This document shows, one piece after another, positions 33,355-39,856 of a DNA stretch of 46,997 nucleotides (positions within the stretch are counted from its first letter, which is position 1; every line of letters starts with the position of its first letter). The stretch covers positions 1 to 46,997 of the forward strand of contig NZ_JBGCCN010000006.1 in assembly GCF_041261225.1 (NCBI RefSeq), read 5' to 3'. A model generated the notes under the pieces. It worked only from the letters and a program-made list of their open reading frames with translations. It searched no databases and was not told the origin of the DNA. Origin of the DNA: Streptomyces sp. V4I8 (GTDB lineage Bacteria > Actinomycetota > Actinomycetes > Streptomycetales > Streptomycetaceae). The position numbers and the translations under genes are program-made.

Positions 33355-33422
33355 TTGACAAGTTAGGTGGAGGGGAGGTTAATGGAAGTGCGAGAGGGCC
33401 GGGGTTCCAGCCCCGACCCTCT
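33355..33422 (+). promoter_or_regulatory. Promoter and leader hairpin of the 33.5-36.6 kb operon
   Basis: TTGACA (33355-33360), 17 bases, then GTTAAT (33378-33383) is the best sigma-70-like promoter in the window. The leader folds into a hairpin with 13-base arms (33392-33404 and 33410-33422, one mismatch) before the GTG at 33492, a possible attenuator or mRNA-stabilising structure. Confidence 0.55.
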
Positions 33423-33491
33423 CCACCCGGACGAGCGTTCCAGCGCTCCCCGGGCCCGAGAAACCCCTGATTCGAGAGACGAGGGATCTCT

Positions 33492-33788
33492 GTGAGTAAG
33501 TCTGTCATCTCCATCTCCGCCGCCAGCACCCCCTTGGCGACCGTCAGCCTTCCCACCGTCAACGGCGGCCGCCTCGTCGCCGTGGGTAAGTGGGGACCGG
33601 CGTTCGAGCAGCCGAAGCCCGCGTGCGGGGACTGCAGTGACTTCCAGCAGGTCACGGTCCGTCGCGGCAACCTTCTGGTCTCCGTCACCTGCCAGTGCGT
33701 CAGCACGGGCGAGGGCGACGACCTCCCGGCGCGTATCCCCACCGGCTCCCCGAAGCCCCGCCGGCTGCTTATGGGGGCCAGCGCATGA
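33492..33788 (+). CDS. Hypothetical 98-aa protein with Cys motif
   Basis: GTG 33492 with GAGG seven bases upstream. The protein is beta-rich and has CGDCSDF and VTCQCVS, four cysteines that could bind one metal, around residues 45-70. No signal peptide or membrane segment. First gene of the long plus-strand operon; its stop overlaps the next start (ATGA). Function unknown. Confidence 0.7.
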   Translation: MSKSVISISAASTPLATVSLPTVNGGRLVAVGKWGPAFEQPKPACGDCSDFQQVTVRRGNLLVSVTCQCVSTGEGDDLPARIPTGSPKPRRLLMGASA

Positions 33789-33916
33789 GTGAGCAGGAGA
33801 AGGCGGCCGACGAGGCCGCAGCAGCAGCCCAGCGCGCGGAACAGCAGCGCCAGCAGGCAGAGGCCGAACTGCGCCGCCACGGTCAGGCCGTGAGCGGGAT
33901 CGGGGGCGCTCGATGA
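33785..33916 (+). CDS. 43-aa Ala/Gln/Glu-rich helical peptide
   Basis: ATG 33785 overlaps the previous stop by 4 bp. The sequence (EAAAAAQRAEQQRQQAEAEL) is a single charged helix with a Gly-rich end, probably coiled-coil forming. Its own stop overlaps the next ATG (ATGA). The precise overlaps on both sides are the main evidence that it is translated. Confidence 0.6.
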   Translation: MSEQEKAADEAAAAAQRAEQQRQQAEAELRRHGQAVSGIGGAR

Positions 33917-34014
33917 GCGACACCCGCCCGCCCCTGCCGACCCGTCCGGCGCCGCACGAGCGCGACGGACGCCAGCCGCAGCCGCAGCCCGCGAGGCCGC
34001 ACCCCGCCCGATAG
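33913..34014 (+). CDS. 33-aa Pro/Arg-rich peptide
   Basis: ATG 33913 overlaps the preceding TGA and ends at TAG 34012-34014. The product (SDTRPPLPTRPAPHERDG and a basic Pro/Gln tail) is disordered. Support comes from the overlap; it may be a real small protein or just the end of a polycistronic reading series. A long palindrome follows at 34022. Confidence 0.45.
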   Translation: MSDTRPPLPTRPAPHERDGRQPQPQPARPHPAR

Positions 34015-34021
34015 GGCCCCC

Positions 34022-34055
34022 GGTGGGTCAGTCGCCAATTGGCGACTGACCCACC
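34022..34055. terminator. 34-bp perfect palindrome containing family A core (copy 4)
   Basis: 17-bp arms with no loop, centred on GTCGCCAATTGGCGAC (34031-34046) and extended by GGTGGGTCA and its complement. It may combine a transcription stop between the small ORFs and the GGDEF gene with the family A binding site. Confidence 0.65.
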
Positions 34056-34090
34056 CTCCCCCTGCTCGCCTTTGCTGGAGAGGCACACCC

Positions 34091-34678
34091 ATGTCTTTGA
34101 TCGAACCCTTCGCGGCCGCAGCCCCGTTAGTGGCGGGCTGGACGACCCACGGCCTGCTCTTCCGCCGCCGTCTGGCCGCCGCCCGGCGCTGCCCGCTGAC
34201 CCAACTTCTCACCCGGGACGGGTGGGAGAAGGCTGCCCTGCGCCGCACCCTGCGGGGTAACGCCGCCGTTGCCGTCATCGACCTGGACGGCTTCAAGACC
34301 GTCAACGACACGTTCGGCCACCCGGCCGGTGACGCCGTGCTGAAGGCCACCGGGCACCGACTCCACCTGTGGGCGGGCGCCTCCGACGGCACCGCCGGCC
34401 GTCTCGGAGGCGACGAATTCGCCCTGGTGATGCACGCCGACGACTTCCATGCCGGTATCGAGCAGCTGCACGAGTTGCTGACCGCCCCTGCGGACTGGCA
34501 GGGCCAGCAGCTGGAAGTCGGCGCCTCCATCGGCGCCGTGCCCACGGACGGACTCACCCTGTCCGAGGCCCTGTCACAGGCCGACGAGGCCATGTACCGG
34601 GCCAAGGGCAGCGGCGGCCGCCGTGGGCCCCGCCGCCACCAGGTCGCTGTCGAGGCCAGCCCGGAGGTGGCCCGGTGA
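34091..34678 (+). CDS. GGDEF diguanylate cyclase
   Basis: 195 aa from ATG 34091 (GGAGAGGCACACCC upstream). A short hydrophobic N-terminus (FAAAAPLVAGWTTHGLLF) is followed by PLTQLLTRDGWEKAALRR, VAVIDLDGFKTVNDTFGHP (metal Asp 64 and the substrate-binding Asn/Asp), and RLGGDEFALVMHADDF with intact GGDEF at 106-110. It ends EALSQADEAMYRAKGSG. All residues for making c-di-GMP from two GTP are present; the RxxD inhibitory site is not. c-di-GMP controls development in Streptomyces through BldD, so a plasmid-borne cyclase could alter host differentiation or transfer timing. Its stop overlaps the next start. Confidence 0.9.
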   Translation: MSLIEPFAAAAPLVAGWTTHGLLFRRRLAAARRCPLTQLLTRDGWEKAALRRTLRGNAAVAVIDLDGFKTVNDTFGHPAGDAVLKATGHRLHLWAGASDGTAGRLGGDEFALVMHADDFHAGIEQLHELLTAPADWQGQQLEVGASIGAVPTDGLTLSEALSQADEAMYRAKGSGGRRGPRRHQVAVEASPEVAR

Positions 34679-34947
34679 GCATCGCCCGCGAACGCCTCAT
34701 CGCCCTGGCCGCCCTCATCTTCTCCGTGCTGGTCATGGCCACCTCGGTGGAGATCGGGCGCAACGGCATCGCCGCCGCCCTGTCCGGTCTGACGGCGTAC
34801 GGCACCGTCACGGTGCTCGGAGCCCTTGCCCTGTCCGTGGGATTCCGGAAGGTCTGGAAGGCCAGCCGAGCCATGCTGACCGTCGCCGTGGTCATCGCCC
34901 TTGTCCTGTTCGGCATGGGGAAGTCCCTGTGGGAGGTGATCGTCTGA
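34675..34947 (+). CDS. Small membrane protein (Spd-like topology)
   Basis: 90 aa from GTG 34675, overlapping the GGDEF stop. Three membrane segments: LIALAALIFSVLVMATSV, YGTVTVLGALALSVGF and MLTVAVVIALVLFGMG. Small hydrophobic proteins of this kind occur in Streptomyces plasmid spread (spd) operons; family membership is not shown. Its position behind the cyclase suggests a membrane partner. Confidence 0.7.
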   Translation: MSIARERLIALAALIFSVLVMATSVEIGRNGIAAALSGLTAYGTVTVLGALALSVGFRKVWKASRAMLTVAVVIALVLFGMGKSLWEVIV

Positions 34948-35105
34948 TGCGCGCCCTGACGATCCTCCAGCCCTGGGCGGCTGCCATCGCCTACGCGGAC
35001 AAACGCGTGGAGAACAGGGTGTGGCCCACCCCGCCCGTGGCCGAGGTCATCGTGTCCGCGCTGGTCGAGGCGGTCACCGGCGAGCCCCTGGAGGTGGCGT
35101 GGTGA
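34947..35105 (+). CDS. 52-aa ASCH-domain-like fragment protein
   Basis: Start and previous stop overlap (TGATG at 34945-34949). The N-terminus, MRALTILQPWAAAIAYADKR, then VENRVWPTPP, matches the opening of ASCH domains, which bind or modify RNA. The rest of the domain is missing and is replaced by VAEVIVSALVEAVTGEPLEV. It is probably a shortened, perhaps non-functional, relative. It overlaps the DUF4326 gene by 4 bp, so it is translated within the operon. Confidence 0.6.
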   Translation: MRALTILQPWAAAIAYADKRVENRVWPTPPVAEVIVSALVEAVTGEPLEVAW

Positions 35106-35497
35106 CCAGCCGCCAAGGCCTCCAGATGAAGGGGGGCGTGCAGCTGCCCATGTTCGCCGTCGAGGTCGAGCCGGAGCCCGCCACCACCGTGGTGGACATG
35201 CACGGCCACCGTGACGACCCGGAGTTCACGGACGTGGTGTACGTGGGCCGCCGAATGACCCAAGGCGGATGGAACCTGCAGGCCCACCCACTAGCCAACC
35301 CGTACCGAGTCGGTGAGCAGGGCACGGCCGCCGAGGCGGTCGAGCGGTACGGCGCCTGGCTGGACGAGAACCCGGAGCTGGTGGCCCGCGAGCTGTCGAA
35401 GCTGCGCGGGAAGCGGCTCGGTTGCTGGTGTGCCGAGGGCCAGCCGTGCCACGCCCGGGTCCTGGCTGCCCGCGCTGACCAGGAGGTGCAGGCGTGA
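35102..35497 (+). CDS. DUF4326 protein
   Basis: 131 aa from GTG 35102 (GTGA overlap). After a 35-residue lead the domain reads DVVYVGRRMTQGGWNLQAHP, LANPYRVG, RYGAWLDENPELVARELSKL and GKRLGCWCAEGQPCHARVLA. The final WC-x-C-H block is the DUF4326 signature and could bind metal. DUF4326 proteins are common in phages and plasmids, often beside nucleotide-metabolism genes; biochemical function is not established. Fused or clustered ASCH and DUF4326 genes suggest a shared nucleic-acid or nucleotide role. Confidence 0.82.
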   Translation: MTSRQGLQMKGGVQLPMFAVEVEPEPATTVVDMHGHRDDPEFTDVVYVGRRMTQGGWNLQAHPLANPYRVGEQGTAAEAVERYGAWLDENPELVARELSKLRGKRLGCWCAEGQPCHARVLAARADQEVQA

Positions 35498-35925
35498 GCA
35501 GGACGGACGAGTTCAACCCCTGGCAGTGGGACCGAGAGCAGGCCCGCAAAGGGCAGGCCCGCTTGACGATCGAGCGGTACGGCCACGAGGTGACGTTGGA
35601 CCACCAGGGCGTGTCCATCGACGGGCAGCGGATCGTCCGGGATGACCCTTCCAAGGGTGAGCACGGGTTCCAGATCACCCCGTCGGGGACCGTCATCTAC
35701 CGCGACCAGGAGGTTGCCGAGATCGGACCCTCCCCGGAGGGCACCGCCGACCCGGGCGAGGTCGCGGTGTGGGGCGAGAACGGGCCCCCGGAGCGCCGAG
35801 GGCGGGAGAAGGCCGCGCGGCAGCGCGAGGAGGACGAGCGCCAGCAGCGGGACGCCCGGTACCGCGGCAGCGACCAGCAGCACCAGCAGGAACTCACCCG
35901 AGACGGACAGGAGATGACGCTGTGA
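35494..35925 (+). CDS. Hypothetical 143-aa protein with charged tail
   Basis: GTG 35494 overlaps the DUF4326 stop. The first 90 residues form a small beta domain (RLTIERYGHEVTLDHQGVSI, PSGTVIYRDQEVAEIG). The rest is an Arg/Glu/Gln coiled tail (EKAARQREEDERQQRDARYR). No known family. Its stop overlaps the next GTG, so it is part of the same operon. Confidence 0.65.
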   Translation: MSRTDEFNPWQWDREQARKGQARLTIERYGHEVTLDHQGVSIDGQRIVRDDPSKGEHGFQITPSGTVIYRDQEVAEIGPSPEGTADPGEVAVWGENGPPERRGREKAARQREEDERQQRDARYRGSDQQHQQELTRDGQEMTL

Positions 35926-36635
35926 CCGAGCAGCAGAGCCCCGCGCCGTTCGATCCGGCGCTCTACCTGATCGAGCAGGCCCACCGGAAGCAGGTCCCGC
36001 CCACGTTCCGCCCGGCACTGCAGCTCCCGCCCCGGCAGTCCGCCGGCCGCTGGCTGTGGGAACACTTCGGGCGCGTGGCGCCGGGCCTGGCGACCACCGC
36101 CATGTCCGCGCTGGCCTGGAGCTGGAACGGGCAGATCCCGGACGGCTCCACCCGCCCGCTGTGGATCACGGGCACGCTGGCCGCGCTCGCCGGGTGCGCC
36201 GGATGCATCGCCGCAGCCAAACAGCACGGTGACAACGAGACCGTGCGAGTGTCGTTCTCGGCGGCCGCCGTACTGGCCGTGTCCGGGGTGACCGCCTGGA
36301 CGCCGGACTGGCAGCTGGCCGCCCTGCTCTGGGCCGGAGCGACCGCCGCGGTGTACGCGGTGTGCGCCCCGCTGTGGCGAACGGACCGGCGCGAGTCCCG
36401 CGCCCAGGCCCACGAGCTGGCCATGGAAGAGACCAAGGGTGTCAACGAGGCCCGGGTGAAGGCAATCGAGGTTTCCGGCGCTGTGGCGACCGCTCAGTGG
36501 GAGTACCAGCAGGAGAGGGCGAAGGTAGACGCGATCGTGGCGGCCGCCAACGCCCGGCAGGAACGGGCGATCGAGCCGGGCCAGGAACTGGACGTACAGG
36601 CCCTGCTGAAGGCGGCTCGCGCCGAGCTGAACTGA
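35922..36635 (+). CDS. Membrane protein with cytoplasmic helical tail
   Basis: 237 aa from GTG 35922 (GTGA overlap). Four hydrophobic segments between residues 45 and 145 (GLATTAMSALAWSWNG, WITGTLAALAGCAGCIAAA, VSFSAAAVLAVSGVTAW, LAALLWAGATAAVYAVCAP). They are followed by an Ala/Glu-rich helical tail (MEETKGVNEARVKAIEVSGA, ANARQERAIEPGQELDVQAL). The topology resembles transfer or spread proteins with a cytoplasmic coiled coil. Last gene of the operon before the terminator at 36649. Confidence 0.7.
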   Translation: MTEQQSPAPFDPALYLIEQAHRKQVPPTFRPALQLPPRQSAGRWLWEHFGRVAPGLATTAMSALAWSWNGQIPDGSTRPLWITGTLAALAGCAGCIAAAKQHGDNETVRVSFSAAAVLAVSGVTAWTPDWQLAALLWAGATAAVYAVCAPLWRTDRRESRAQAHELAMEETKGVNEARVKAIEVSGAVATAQWEYQQERAKVDAIVAAANARQERAIEPGQELDVQALLKAARAELN

Positions 36636-36648
36636 TCGCAGCAAAATC

Positions 36649-36675
36649 AAGGGCCCCCGCGCCGCGGGGGCCCTT
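36649..36675 (+). terminator. Operon terminator
   Basis: AAGGGCCCCCGC and GCGGGGGCCCTT, 12-bp perfect arms with a 3-base loop, followed by CTGCG. It separates the 33.5-36.6 kb operon from parA. Confidence 0.75.
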
Positions 36676-36742
36676 CTGCGTTGCCCGGCATGGCAGCATC
36701 ATGCGGGCCAGCGCCAGCACCCAGGGAGAGAGAAGCCGTACC

Positions 36743-37384
36743 GTGCTCATCGCCAACATCAGCCCACGCAGCATGGGCAAGACCACGGACACGGGCATGA
36801 TGGCCCATGCCCTTCACGAGGCCGACTACGTGGTCAGGGCTTGGGACGCCGACGAATCCCAGCACCTCAGCCAGTGGTCGGACGCCGCCGGCGGCTTCCC
36901 CTTCCCCGTCGACAGGAACGCCACCGCCACCTTCGCAACCGACGTGACCCCGCTCAAAGACGGCATCGACATCGTGGACGTCGGCCACACCGAGAACCAC
37001 CCCCACATCGCAGACAGCGTGCTGAAGATCGCCGACCTGGCCATCGTGCACATGGAACCGTCCATGGCCGACTGGCAGCGGGTCACCGAGCCCCGCACCT
37101 CCACGCCCGTCGCTGAGATCGTCGCCCGCAGCGCGTACACGCGCGCCGACCGCAAGGCGCCGCCTGTGTGGGTTCTTCTCAACCGAGTGCGGACCGGCGT
37201 CCGCTCAGCACAGGAGATCCGCGGCATGCTGCGTGACGCCGGATGGAACGTGTTCACCGTGATGATCCCGAACCTCGATGAACTCAAGCAGGCAACGGCA
37301 TTCAGCGTGGAGCGCGCCTCACGGGGCCCCTTCGGCGAGCTGGTCACGGAGATGGAGGCAAAGGGGCTGATCAAGCGTGCCTAA
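36743..37384 (+). CDS. ParA-type ATPase
   Basis: 213 aa from GTG 36743 (GGGAGAGAGAAG upstream). The P-loop is NISPRSMGKTTDTGMMAHAL, a deviant Walker A variant with Ser-Met-Gly-Lys-Thr instead of KGGVGKT. Walker B is DIVDVGHTEN, with Asp-Val-Gly, and VVRAWDADESQHL matches the switch region of ParA/MinD proteins. It is short, with no N-terminal DNA-binding domain, so it belongs to the small ParA class that relies on a partner for centromere binding. It overlaps the partner gene by 8 bp. Expected role: plasmid segregation using the nucleoid as matrix. Confidence 0.85.
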   Translation: MLIANISPRSMGKTTDTGMMAHALHEADYVVRAWDADESQHLSQWSDAAGGFPFPVDRNATATFATDVTPLKDGIDIVDVGHTENHPHIADSVLKIADLAIVHMEPSMADWQRVTEPRTSTPVAEIVARSAYTRADRKAPPVWVLLNRVRTGVRSAQEIRGMLRDAGWNVFTVMIPNLDELKQATAFSVERASRGPFGELVTEMEAKGLIKRA

Positions 37385-38369
37385 GCGCAAAGACCTGCGT
37401 GCGGGTGCCGCAGCCACGACCGCCACTCGCACCCCTGCAGCGAGCGCGCCGGCCGCGTCGGCCGCCAGCCCGGGGACCGACCTGGCCACCACACCGTCAG
37501 CCAATGGGCTTCGGCTGCGCGACCAGCCGTTCACCCTCACGCACTGGGGCGCCACCCTGCCTGAGCGAGACGTGACGGCCGAGGAGGCAAACGGACCGCT
37601 CAGCGCCGAGGAGCAGAAGGAGCTGGCCGAGTGCCACCGCGCCATCGACAACGCCCGCTCAGCCCAGTGGATGCTTGGCCGCGCGCTGGAGATCGTGCGC
37701 CGTCGCCGCCTCTACCGCGGCGACGGAACCCGCACGTGGCCTCAGTACCTCGCAGCCGAGCACGACGGCATGACCGAGCGGGACGCGCGCCGTCTGCAGG
37801 AGGAATGGCGGCTGGCCAAGGCCGTCCAGGACGCCCTGGGCAAGCCCGCTCCGGCATCCCACGTACGCGCGATGCTCGACTACGCCGCCAGCACCTCCGA
37901 CAAACAGGCCGCCAGTGACTACGCGCTGCTGAGGTCAGCATTCGAGTCCGGGCAGGTCCGTCTGGCCGCGCACCAGATCACGGCCCGAGTCACAAAGGCC
38001 CTTGAATCGGCGGCCGCCGAGCCGGACCCCGAATACCGCCGCGAGGTGGTCGCGGTCCGCTGGCGCGAGATCCATGCACCGCAACCCTCGATCCCCGCGC
38101 CCACGAAAGCCCCCGACAACGCACAGACGCCCCCACAGGCAAAGGCAGGGCCCGACCCCCTCGTAGAGGCCGCTGGCGCGGCAGAGCAGGCCCTGGAACG
38201 GCTGAACAAGGCATTGATGGCCGACGGCGCCACGTTGCGACGCACGGCAGTCGACGCCGAGCACCTGCAGGGCCGCATCCGCAAGGTCGGACGCATCCTG
38301 GCGAAGGTCACGGTTCCAGCCGACGACGTCATCGACGCGGAAGTCATCGAGGACCAACCCCGTGGTTGA
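37377..38369 (+). CDS. ParA partner / centromere-binding candidate
   Basis: 330 aa from GTG 37377, overlapping parA. The first 55 residues are Ala/Thr/Pro-rich and disordered. The core (residues 75-200) is helical, with AQWMLGRALEIVRRRRLY, WPQYLAAEHDGMTERDARRL (helix-turn-helix-like) and LAKAVQDALG. A helical C-terminus follows (LEQ/ALERLNKALMADGATLRR, GRIRKVGRILAKV), with an acidic tip. It has no ParB nuclease fold, so it is ParB by position only. Its stop codon lies inside the long palindrome 38359-38410. Confidence 0.65.
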   Translation: MPKRKDLRAGAAATTATRTPAASAPAASAASPGTDLATTPSANGLRLRDQPFTLTHWGATLPERDVTAEEANGPLSAEEQKELAECHRAIDNARSAQWMLGRALEIVRRRRLYRGDGTRTWPQYLAAEHDGMTERDARRLQEEWRLAKAVQDALGKPAPASHVRAMLDYAASTSDKQAASDYALLRSAFESGQVRLAAHQITARVTKALESAAAEPDPEYRREVVAVRWREIHAPQPSIPAPTKAPDNAQTPPQAKAGPDPLVEAAGAAEQALERLNKALMADGATLRRTAVDAEHLQGRIRKVGRILAKVTVPADDVIDAEVIEDQPRG

Positions 38370-38410
38370 GCGGAACCCGGCAAAATTGCCGGGTTCCGCT
38401 CAACCACGGG
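38359..38410. terminator. 52-bp palindrome with 25-bp perfect arms
   Basis: The arms 38359-38383 and 38386-38410 are exact complements (inner part GAGCGGAACCCGGCAA), with only AA between. It covers the parB-like stop and lies between convergent genes, so it serves as a bidirectional terminator. The length and tiny loop also permit cruciform or single-strand structures that a partition or replication protein could use. Confidence 0.75.
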
Positions 38411-38445
38411 CCTCAGCCCATTTCCAGGGCGGGCAAAACTCTCAT

Positions 38446-39141
38446 TTACCCCAGCGGCGTTGACCGGCGCGGGGGCGGCACCGCCCGCAAAAGCTCCCAC
38501 AACGGACGCGAGCCCGCCGCCCACACGCCGAGCGTCTCGCGGTCCACCACATGCAGCCGCTGCTGCTTGGCGAAGCCGACCGCCGGCGCCGTCACCCGTC
38601 CGTTCGTCACGATCACCGCGACATCCACCCCGTGCACCTGCCGGGCCGTGCCGTTGAGCACCTGCAGATCCGGCGTACCCACCGCCGAGCCCCGGGCCCC
38701 ATGGCGACGGTGCTTGCACTGGATCACCCAGCGACGGCCGTAGGGATCAGTCGCCTTCACATCCGCGCCGAGGTCCCCGCCACCGCCGACCCGCACCGCA
38801 TCCCGGCAGCCGTCCCGGCGCATCAGATCCCGCACCGCATCCTCGAACCGAGAGTGATGCAGCGCGTCCAGCTGAGGCAGCCCGTAGCGCAGGCCCTGCG
38901 CCCGCACCGCCTCCCAACGCGCCTGCTGCTGCCGCTGATACACCCAGCCAACCGCTCCAAGGCTGGCGAGCACCACCGCGGCGACAAGCACCCACCAGTG
39001 GGCCAGCAGCCAGCTGACCACCATCACGAACAGCCCGATGGCAGCGGCCGCCGCCACCAGGAACACGATCAGTTCCCTCTCCGCCTGCTTCCGGCTGCGC
39101 CGACGCGGTCGTCGCCGCGCGGGCGGCCGCCGGCGCGTCAT
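38446..39141 (-). CDS. Membrane-anchored Mrr-like restriction endonuclease, copy 2
   Basis: 231 aa from ATG 39141, whose start overlaps the stop of the upstream small gene (ATGA). An Arg-rich N-terminus is followed by two membrane segments (ELIVFLVAAAAAIGLFVMVV, WWVLVAAVVLASLGAVGWVY). The Mrr-type domain is at about 85-225: HHSRFEDAVRDLMRRDGC, VGGGGDLGADVKATDPYGRR, WVIQCKHRRHG, VDVAVIVTNGRVTAPAVGFA. The D-V and Q-C-K residues form the D-x(n)-QxK centre of type IV (Mrr) enzymes, so it may be active. Membrane attachment suggests attack on DNA entering or leaving the cell. Confidence 0.82.
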   Translation of the reverse strand: MTRRRPPARRRPRRRSRKQAERELIVFLVAAAAAIGLFVMVVSWLLAHWWVLVAAVVLASLGAVGWVYQRQQQARWEAVRAQGLRYGLPQLDALHHSRFEDAVRDLMRRDGCRDAVRVGGGGDLGADVKATDPYGRRWVIQCKHRRHGARGSAVGTPDLQVLNGTARQVHGVDVAVIVTNGRVTAPAVGFAKQQRLHVVDRETLGVWAAGSRPLWELLRAVPPPRRSTPLG

Positions 39142-39335
39142 CGGTTCCCGTCCGAGCGCTCCCACGGGATCGGGTACGAGACCGTCGGCTGCGGCTGCTG
39201 CTTCACCGTGGTCGTGCTGTTGAACTTGATCGGGTAGCGCACCGTCGACTGCGGCCGCGGAGTCGTCCCGCTGCCAGTCGAGGACCCGCCGCCCATGCCC
39301 ACCACGGCTAACGCCACCACGGCTAAGATCGTCAT
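39138..39335 (-). CDS. 65-aa single-pass/secreted peptide coupled to the nuclease
   Basis: ATG 39335. A short hydrophobic N-terminus (TILAVVALAVVGMGGGSS) is followed by a Thr/Ser/Pro/Gln-rich tail (TVRYPIKFNSTTTVKQQP, TVSYPIPWERSDGN) in which the YPI motif occurs twice. Its stop overlaps the nuclease start, so the two are made together. No family recognised; it may be a membrane-attached partner of the nuclease. Confidence 0.6.
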   Translation of the reverse strand: MTILAVVALAVVGMGGGSSTGSGTTPRPQSTVRYPIKFNSTTTVKQQPQPTVSYPIPWERSDGNR

Positions 39336-39585
39336 TTCCCGCCGCGCGCCCGGAGCCCACCGCGAATGTCCGCGACCGGTGTCCCGTCAGAGCGCACGTA
39401 TGGCCGCACCCAAGGCATCGATGCCTCCCCCTCGTAGCAAAGTCCCCGCGAACCGCCCATGGTGACAGCGGGCACTGACAACAGGTCAGCACAACATCAC
39501 AAAAGGTGATCAAGGAAGGCGGGAACAGGCCAGGTCACAGAGCGGGGCTCTGCCCCACACCCCGGCCACCCTGCGGAGGGTGGGG
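39336..39585. other. Intergenic, 250 bp
   Basis: No gene or strong structure found. It holds the presumed promoter of the minus-strand peptide/nuclease pair and the DNA before structured element B. Confidence 0.4.
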
Positions 39586-39802
39586 GAGGCAGTGATCTTG
39601 GGTGCGGGTTGGTGGGTGGTGGAGATGGTGGTGGGTCGCGGTGCGGCCCCCTCGTCGGACGGCACCCGGAGGGCACCACGGCCGCCGCCGGGCCGCCAGG
39701 CCAAGCCGCTCCGCGGTCGCCTACGGCGAGCCTGGCACCCCGACAACGCCCGTGGTAGGGCAGAGCCTGCCGCCCAACGAGGGAACCACCCCACTCAGCC
39801 CG
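39586..39802 (+). ncRNA. Structured RNA-like element, copy B
   Basis: The second copy of the element at 27937-28148. The 5' block (GATCTTGGGTGCGGG to GTCGGACGGCACCC) and 3' block (GGGCAGAGCCTGCCGCCC to ACTCAGCCCG) are almost identical to copy A. The middle differs but keeps the stem as GCCAGGC (39695-39701) with GCCTGGC (39730-39736). The two inner hairpins occur in reversed order (CCGCTCCGCGG, then CGCCTACGGCG). The CCCTCGT/ACGAGGG and GGTGGT/ACCACC helices are retained. It lies 55 bases before the ATG at 39857. The shared setting ahead of two unrelated genes argues for a regulatory or independently acting RNA. Confidence 0.65.
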
Positions 39803-39856
39803 ACGCGCGGCGAAAGGCTCGACCGCCACCAGGACCAGCCGGTTACGGTGCTGACC

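Noticed and set aside
33382..33495. 37-codon leader ORF overlapping the GTG at 33492
   Set aside because: Its ATG overlaps the inferred -10 hexamer, so it would not be on the transcript. The overlap with 33492 is probably chance.
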